Made by a program: the position numbers and the translations under genes. From positions 35,797 through 99,796 of the forward strand of contig NZ_JBBECH010000051.1 in the NCBI RefSeq assembly GCF_040881935.1: a DNA stretch of 64,000 bases. Reading direction: 5' to 3'. Below the pieces are notes generated by a model. It did no database searches. It was not told the DNA's origin and worked only from the letters and a program-made list of their open reading frames with translations. Numbering within the stretch: the stretch's first letter is position 1; every line of letters begins with the position of its first letter. Source of the stretch: Saccharospirillum sp040881935. Lineage in GTDB: Bacteria; Pseudomonadota; Gammaproteobacteria; Pseudomonadales; Natronospirillaceae. Shown here one piece after another: positions 60,038-64,000 of this stretch.

Positions 60038-60805
60038 ATGCGCATTCTTACCGACACCCATGCCCACACCGTTGCCAGCGACCACGCCTACAGCACCGTG
60101 CACGACTATTTTCAGATCGCCTGCGACAAGGGCTTGCAGCTGTTCAGCATTACCGACCACGCCCCGACCATGCCCGACGGCGCCCATTACTGGCACTTTG
60201 GCAACATGAAGGTTATTCCCAGGGTGGTCAATAATGTAGGTCTGTTGCGCGGCATCGAGGCCAACATCCTGGAACCCGAGGGCGGCCTGGATATCCCCGA
60301 CAAACTGCACCAATTTCTCGACTTCGCCATCGCCAGTTTCCACGAACCGGTGTTTGCACCGGCGGATAAAGCCACCTGCACCAGAGCGGTGATAAACACG
60401 ATCAAGACCGGCGAATGCCAGATTATCGGCCACCCCGGCAACCCGAATTTCCCGCTGGATTATGAAGAGGTGATTCGGGCCGCGCGCGACAACAATGTGG
60501 TGCTGGAAATCAACAATTCCTCCTTCTCACTATCTCGCCTGGGCAGCGAACCCAATTGCGTACACATCATGGAACTGATCGACCGGCTGGACTGGAAAGT
60601 GAGCTTTGGTTCGGATTCACACATTGCATACAGCGTGGGTGATTTTGACCATGCCATCGCCCATGCTGAACGAATTGGCTTTCCCGAGCATCGCATCGTC
60701 AACGCCAACACACCCCGGTTTTTGCGGTTCCTGGGTGAGCACGATAAGCCAGTCGCGCAAGAGATGGCAGAATGGGCGAACCAGTTTGAGACCCACGTCA
60801 GTTAA
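60038..60805 (+). CDS. PHP-domain phosphoesterase (YcdX-like)
   Basis: A 255-residue PHP-family metal-dependent phosphatase. Metal-binding motifs are seen in order: DTHAHTVASDHA (His8, His10, His16), SITDHAPTMPDGAH, the Glu in RGIEANI, SFHEPVF, GHPGNPNFP and GSDSHIAYSVGDF. This matches the E. coli YcdX type. I use the ATG at 60038 rather than an in-frame start 29 codons earlier because the family begins at the first strand. The physiological substrate is not known. Confidence 0.9.
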   Translation: MRILTDTHAHTVASDHAYSTVHDYFQIACDKGLQLFSITDHAPTMPDGAHYWHFGNMKVIPRVVNNVGLLRGIEANILEPEGGLDIPDKLHQFLDFAIASFHEPVFAPADKATCTRAVINTIKTGECQIIGHPGNPNFPLDYEEVIRAARDNNVVLEINNSSFSLSRLGSEPNCVHIMELIDRLDWKVSFGSDSHIAYSVGDFDHAIAHAERIGFPEHRIVNANTPRFLRFLGEHDKPVAQEMAEWANQFETHVS

Positions 60806-60821
60806 CCACAGTTGTTAATTC

Positions 60822-61081
60822 TGGTGTCATGAGTCAGAAATTCATAAAAAACAACCGCTATAGAATCCAAGGGCTGTCGGGTGCGTCTACTAGTGGCCGT
60901 TAGACAACATGGACTAAAACGCCGGGAGTGTTTTAGCATGAGCGAAGCGAGCCCCTAGGGTGAATCCCATGGAGGGGTTCACGGCGTGCCTCCAGTAGAC
61001 GTACCCGATTGCCCGCTTGGCACTGTAATAACGGCAACCAGTGAAGCGAGTTACACACCGAATTTCTGACTCATGACACCA
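60822..61081. repeat. Hairpin repeat copy E (260-bp palindrome)
   Basis: Fills the gap between the convergent PHP and ABC genes. Outer arms 60822-60843 and 61060-61081 are perfectly complementary over 22 bp. Inner arms 60877-60891 and 60994-61008 pair at 14 of 15. The core shares with copy D the module ACTAAAACGCC...GTTTTAGCATGAGCG and GGTGAATCCCATGGA, then GGTTCACGGCG. The arms are unlike those of A-D. It lies 12 bp before the end of the ABC ATPase gene and could serve as a two-way terminator. Confidence 0.85.
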
Positions 61082-61093
61082 AACGCCGAAGCA

Positions 61094-61837
61094 CTACAAC
61101 CGCCCAGCCTCAATAATCCGATCCAGAAACGCCCGGGTGCGTTCATGTTGGGGCGCGCTGAACATCTGATGTGGGTCGCCTTCTTCGAGAATCCGACCTC
61201 CTTCCAGAAAGCAAACCCGGTCGGCCACATCGCGGGCGAAACCCATCTCGTGAGTGACGATGATCATGGTCATGCCCTGGGCTTTCAGCTCCTTGATGAT
61301 GCCGAGCACCTCACCGACCAGTTCCGGGTCCAGCGCGGCGGTCACTTCATCGAGCAGTAGCACATCCGGCTTGTTCATCAATGCGCGAACGAAGGCCACA
61401 CGCTGCTGCTGACCACCGGATAATTGCTCCGGGTAGGCTTTGGCAAAGCTGCCCATGCCGAAGCGGTCGAGCTGTGCCAGTGCCTGTGCCTCGGCTTCCT
61501 TCTTGCTTTTGCCATGCACTTTGCGCGGCGCCAGCGTCAGGTTATCCAGCACCGTTAAATGCGGAAACAGATTGTACGACTGAAACACGATGCCGATGCG
61601 CTTGTGCAGCCCTACCTTGCCAAAGCGTTCATCGGTGACCGGTACGTCATCGAGACAGATGTCACCGTAGTCGGCTTTTACCAGGCGGTTGATGCAGCGT
61701 AGCAGGGTCGACTTGCCGGAACCGGAGGCACCAATCAGGCACACAACTTCGTGCTGTGCGACGGATAAATCCACCTGATCCAGCACCAGATTATCGCCAA
61801 AATACTTGGTCACCTCGAACAATTGAACACGCGGCAA
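61094..61837 (-). CDS. Amino-acid type ABC transporter ATP-binding protein
   Basis: A 247-residue ATPase of the polar amino-acid uptake family. Walker A is GASGSGKSTLLRC (about residues 36-48), Q-loop FQSYNLFPHLTV, signature LSGGQQQRVA, Walker B VLLLDEVTAALDPE and switch VTHEMGFARDVA. It begins at a TTG three bases after the permease stop codon. It energises the permease and binding protein encoded upstream. Unlike the other importers here, all three genes are tightly packed. Confidence 0.94.
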   Translation of the reverse strand: MPRVQLFEVTKYFGDNLVLDQVDLSVAQHEVVCLIGASGSGKSTLLRCINRLVKADYGDICLDDVPVTDERFGKVGLHKRIGIVFQSYNLFPHLTVLDNLTLAPRKVHGKSKKEAEAQALAQLDRFGMGSFAKAYPEQLSGGQQQRVAFVRALMNKPDVLLLDEVTAALDPELVGEVLGIIKELKAQGMTMIIVTHEMGFARDVADRVCFLEGGRILEEGDPHQMFSAPQHERTRAFLDRIIEAGRL

Positions 61838-61840
61838 CGG

Positions 61841-62725
61841 TTAACCCCCTATCTGCAAACGACGAGCACGATCGCGCTGGGTGACGTAATCTGCCAGGCG
61901 CGCCATGGGAATGGTGGCCAGCAAGAACAGGCCCGCTGCAACGATCAGAGATGAATAATTGAACGTACTGGCAGTATAGATTTGTGCTTCACGCACCGCA
62001 TCGCGCACGCCAATAATTGACAACAACGCCACGTCTTTTTGCAGCGCAACGACAATATTCATCATCGCCGGCAACACATTGCGCAGCGCTTGCGGCAGGA
62101 TGGTATAGATCATGGTTTGCCACTCGGTTAAACCCAGTGACTTGGCGGCGGCCCACTGGCCTTCGTGTACGGCATCTATCCCAGAGCGGTAGATCTCGCA
62201 GACATAGGCAGAGTAGCTAAGCACCATGGCAACGGCACCCCAGAACAAACTGCTCGACGGCAGCCCGGGCAGGTTGAGTGCCGGTATACCGAAGCCGAAC
62301 AGCAACACCAGTAGCAATACCGGCAGGCCCCGGAACAGATCAATATACAGAATGACCATCAGCCGGAAGGGGGCAAACCAGGGCGCGCGCAGTGACCGGA
62401 TAACCGCCAGCGCAATGCCGAGAAACAGGATGCACGCCAGCACGATCAGCCAGATGCTCATATTGATCCAGAAACCCTGTAAAACGCGCGGGAAGGCAGC
62501 GACCATGGCATCGATGTTAAAGAATTGCAGCTTGATACGCGGCCATTGCTCGGCCGAGGTTATCACCCAGGCCATAGCACCAAAGACAACGACAATACTG
62601 ACAATGCTGATAAGACTGGGTGCCAGCGCCTCGCGCCAGTCGAATGTGCGGCCAGGCGGTGGCGGAGGCGGGCGCCGGGTGGCGCCGCCTGAGGGGCCCT
62701 GTTCGGGCAGGTGGCTGTGTGTCAT
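61841..62725 (-). CDS. Amino-acid type ABC transporter permease
   Basis: A 294-residue permease of the HisMQ type. An unusual proline-rich N-terminus (TRRPPPPPPGRTFDW, residues 16-30) precedes the first membrane helix near 38-55. The conserved EAA-like loop is EGQWAAAKSLGLTEWQTMIYTILPQALRNVLPAMMN. A single permease gene suggests a homodimer. Its start overlaps the binding-protein stop (ATGA). Confidence 0.93.
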   Translation of the reverse strand: MTHSHLPEQGPSGGATRRPPPPPPGRTFDWREALAPSLISIVSIVVVFGAMAWVITSAEQWPRIKLQFFNIDAMVAAFPRVLQGFWINMSIWLIVLACILFLGIALAVIRSLRAPWFAPFRLMVILYIDLFRGLPVLLLVLLFGFGIPALNLPGLPSSSLFWGAVAMVLSYSAYVCEIYRSGIDAVHEGQWAAAKSLGLTEWQTMIYTILPQALRNVLPAMMNIVVALQKDVALLSIIGVRDAVREAQIYTASTFNYSSLIVAAGLFLLATIPMARLADYVTQRDRARRLQIGG

Positions 62726-63555
62726 TGGGTAATAATGGGCAGGTCAGGGTCGGCAATGAGGTATTCGGCTTTCAGGTCTTCGACCACATCGCGCTCGATC
62801 ACGGCGGTTATTGCGTCGTCTACCCAGTCAACCAGCGGGTTGTTGTATTCAAACAACAGGCCGTGGCCCCGGTCGTTTTCATCCGGCGGCAACAGGGCAA
62901 CGATGTTGGCTTCCGGGACCTGAACGGCGGTGACGTACAAGGCTGTCGGCAGTGAGATCAGTGTGCCGTCGATCTGACCGGCACGCATTGCCTGAAATAC
63001 ATCCACTTGTTCGTTGTAAATAGCAGCCTCGGTGATGCCCAGCACGTTGACCAGGTAGTCGTTATCGGTGGTGCCGATGGTGGCACCCCAGCGCGCATCA
63101 CGCAGGTCATCGTAGCTGGTCGCGTCTTCCAGAGGGCTGCCCGGCAGTGCAAGCACGGCCTTTTCCGGCTGGAAATACACCTGGCTGAAGCTGACGATCT
63201 GCTTGCGTGCCTCGGTGACGGAAATCTGCTGGATGGCAAAATCGTAGGGCTTGTTGCCCGGGGCGATTGCCTGGTCGAACGTCTGGCTAACCCAGACCAC
63301 GTCGTCAGCATCGAAGCCCATTTCATCGGCCAGCGCATACACCAGGCCATTTTCGAAGCCTTCACCACCGGCCGGGTCGTTATTCAGCATCCAGGGCGGG
63401 TAGACCGGGTCACCGGTGCCCACGGTCAGCTTACCGGGAGTGACCAGGCGCGGGTCCATGGTCGTTCGCTCTTCAGCGAAGGCCTGGGTAAATACGGTCA
63501 TCAACAGCGAAAACAGAACGATCAAAGCACTTCGAAAGGCAGTACGTTCAGACAT
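62722..63555 (-). CDS. Amino-acid type ABC transporter substrate-binding protein
   Basis: A 277-residue family-3 periplasmic binding protein from the ATG at 63555 (signal peptide ALIVLFSLLMTVFTQAFAEE). Motifs: LTVGTGDPVYPPWMLNN at the mature N-terminus, ALADEMGF, SVTEARKQIVSFSQVYF and DLRDARWGATIGTTDNDYL. Upstream in-frame ATGs at 63567 and 63606 are possible but would lengthen the leader. First gene of the ABC operon. Ligand likely a polar amino acid or related compound. Confidence 0.92.
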   Translation of the reverse strand: MSERTAFRSALIVLFSLLMTVFTQAFAEERTTMDPRLVTPGKLTVGTGDPVYPPWMLNNDPAGGEGFENGLVYALADEMGFDADDVVWVSQTFDQAIAPGNKPYDFAIQQISVTEARKQIVSFSQVYFQPEKAVLALPGSPLEDATSYDDLRDARWGATIGTTDNDYLVNVLGITEAAIYNEQVDVFQAMRAGQIDGTLISLPTALYVTAVQVPEANIVALLPPDENDRGHGLLFEYNNPLVDWVDDAITAVIERDVVEDLKAEYLIADPDLPIITQ

Positions 63556-63904
63556 GACAGACTCCATTGTGAAGGTCGCAAGCGACCGAACGAGGGTGTA
63601 TTTCACTGGAATGGCGCGTCGTAACTGGCGACGGGGGGTCAGAGATATTCACAGGAAATCCCCGGCAATGCTGACGAATAGCGGCTTACAGGTCAAGTAG
63701 ATCGAGATAGACGGAGTGTTTGACAGGCTCCGGACGGGCATGCCCGGGGGCAATAAAAAATGACCTTACATGTGCCTGTCCATACTGACCTTTCAGAAGG
63801 CGTGATTGGATTAATCGGTGAAAGGCGTACTGAAGGATGGTCGATTGAAGGAAAGGGCGGAATTGGTTTGCCAGGGTCAGCTAAGCCCTTGAAATAACAA
63901 CCAA
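63556..63904. other. Intergenic region between ABC operon and tRNA gene
   Basis: About 350 bp without a supportable gene. It contains the leader of the ABC binding-protein gene and a short GGGCATGCCCGGGGGC GC-rich stretch near 63736-63752 followed by A-rich sequence. I see no repeat of the A-E type and no other RNA gene. Confidence 0.5.
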
Positions 63905-63935
63905 TTGTGGACTTGGGATGATAAATCTGTATACT
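63905..63935 (+). promoter_or_regulatory. Putative promoter of tRNA-Arg
   Basis: TTGTGG at 63905-63910 and TATACT at 63930-63935 with a 19-bp gap, followed by a G+C-rich discriminator (GCGCCCC) just before the tRNA. The discriminator type is common for stringently controlled stable RNA promoters. The -35 match and spacing are only fair. Confidence 0.5.
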
Positions 63936-63947
63936 GCGCCCCGTTAC

Positions 63948-64000
<53 letters not shown>

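Overview
The window reads as chromosomal DNA of a heterotrophic, probably marine gammaproteobacterium of Oceanospirillales type. The support is a gammaproteobacterial tRNA-Arg(CCG) at the right edge, moderately high GC, and heavy investment in TRAP/TTT/ABC uptake of small organic acids. The genus cannot be fixed from sequence alone. I see no phage, plasmid, intact insertion sequence or CRISPR array. The contents are catabolic modules, each with its own importer and regulator.

Layout. 1-6.6 kb: a methyl-amine/one-carbon block on the minus strand (glyA, sdaA, soxB, soxD, soxA running off the edge) that takes sarcosine to glycine, serine and pyruvate. 6.7-8.0 kb: an ArsR/SRPBCC stress-type module, with a second copy at 58.7-59.5 kb. 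8.1-13.1 kb: a GntR regulator divergent from a TRAP-SnoaL-hydrolase operon of unknown substrate. 14.3-22.2 kb: a TRAP importer followed by ligK, ligU/galD, ligI, an orphan DUF1932 dehydrogenase and ligC, which is the lower half of the protocatechuate 4,5-cleavage (2-pyrone-4,6-dicarboxylate) pathway. It faces a LysR regulator with two DNA-binding domains. 23.9-25.5 kb: a frameshifted chemoreceptor. 25.6-36.4 kb: a quinate/shikimate module (aroQ, quinate/shikimate dehydrogenase, a two-domain dehydroshikimate dehydratase) with two paralogous TRAP systems and a GntR regulator made of two complete copies of itself. 37.0-38.5 kb: an AT-rich esterase plus DUF3237 pair. 38.6-43.4 kb: a fourth TRAP, a TetR regulator and an AEC permease. 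43.4-51.1 kb: a benzoylformate block (AraC, aldehyde dehydrogenase, TctC, fused TctA-TctB, benzoylformate decarboxylase). 51.3-57.1 kb: a TAXI-TRAP system with a sulfatase and a LysR regulator. 57-60.8 kb: a membrane protein of unknown function, ArsR/SRPBCC, DUF1761 and a PHP phosphoesterase. 61.1-63.6 kb: a polar amino-acid type ABC importer. The 3' edge holds a truncated tRNA-Arg.

How it fits together. Quinate/shikimate genes make protocatechuate, and the lig genes degrade the pyrone dicarboxylate made from it. Only the ring-cleaving LigAB and the LigJ/GalB hydratase are not in the window. Regulatory links visible in the DNA include a near-identical 29-bp promoter/operator in front of two TRAP operons, one of which is divergent from the TetR gene, and a paired TGTCG-type site in front of both glyA and soxB.

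The least explained structure is a family of long hairpin repeats (five copies, A-E). They have conserved 'ATGGAT' cores but copy-specific, self-complementary arms, and four of them sit directly behind stop codons in the catabolic operons. In addition, in five of the six multi-component importers whose binding-protein gene is followed by a separate, non-overlapping permease gene, a perfect or near-perfect hairpin lies between the two.
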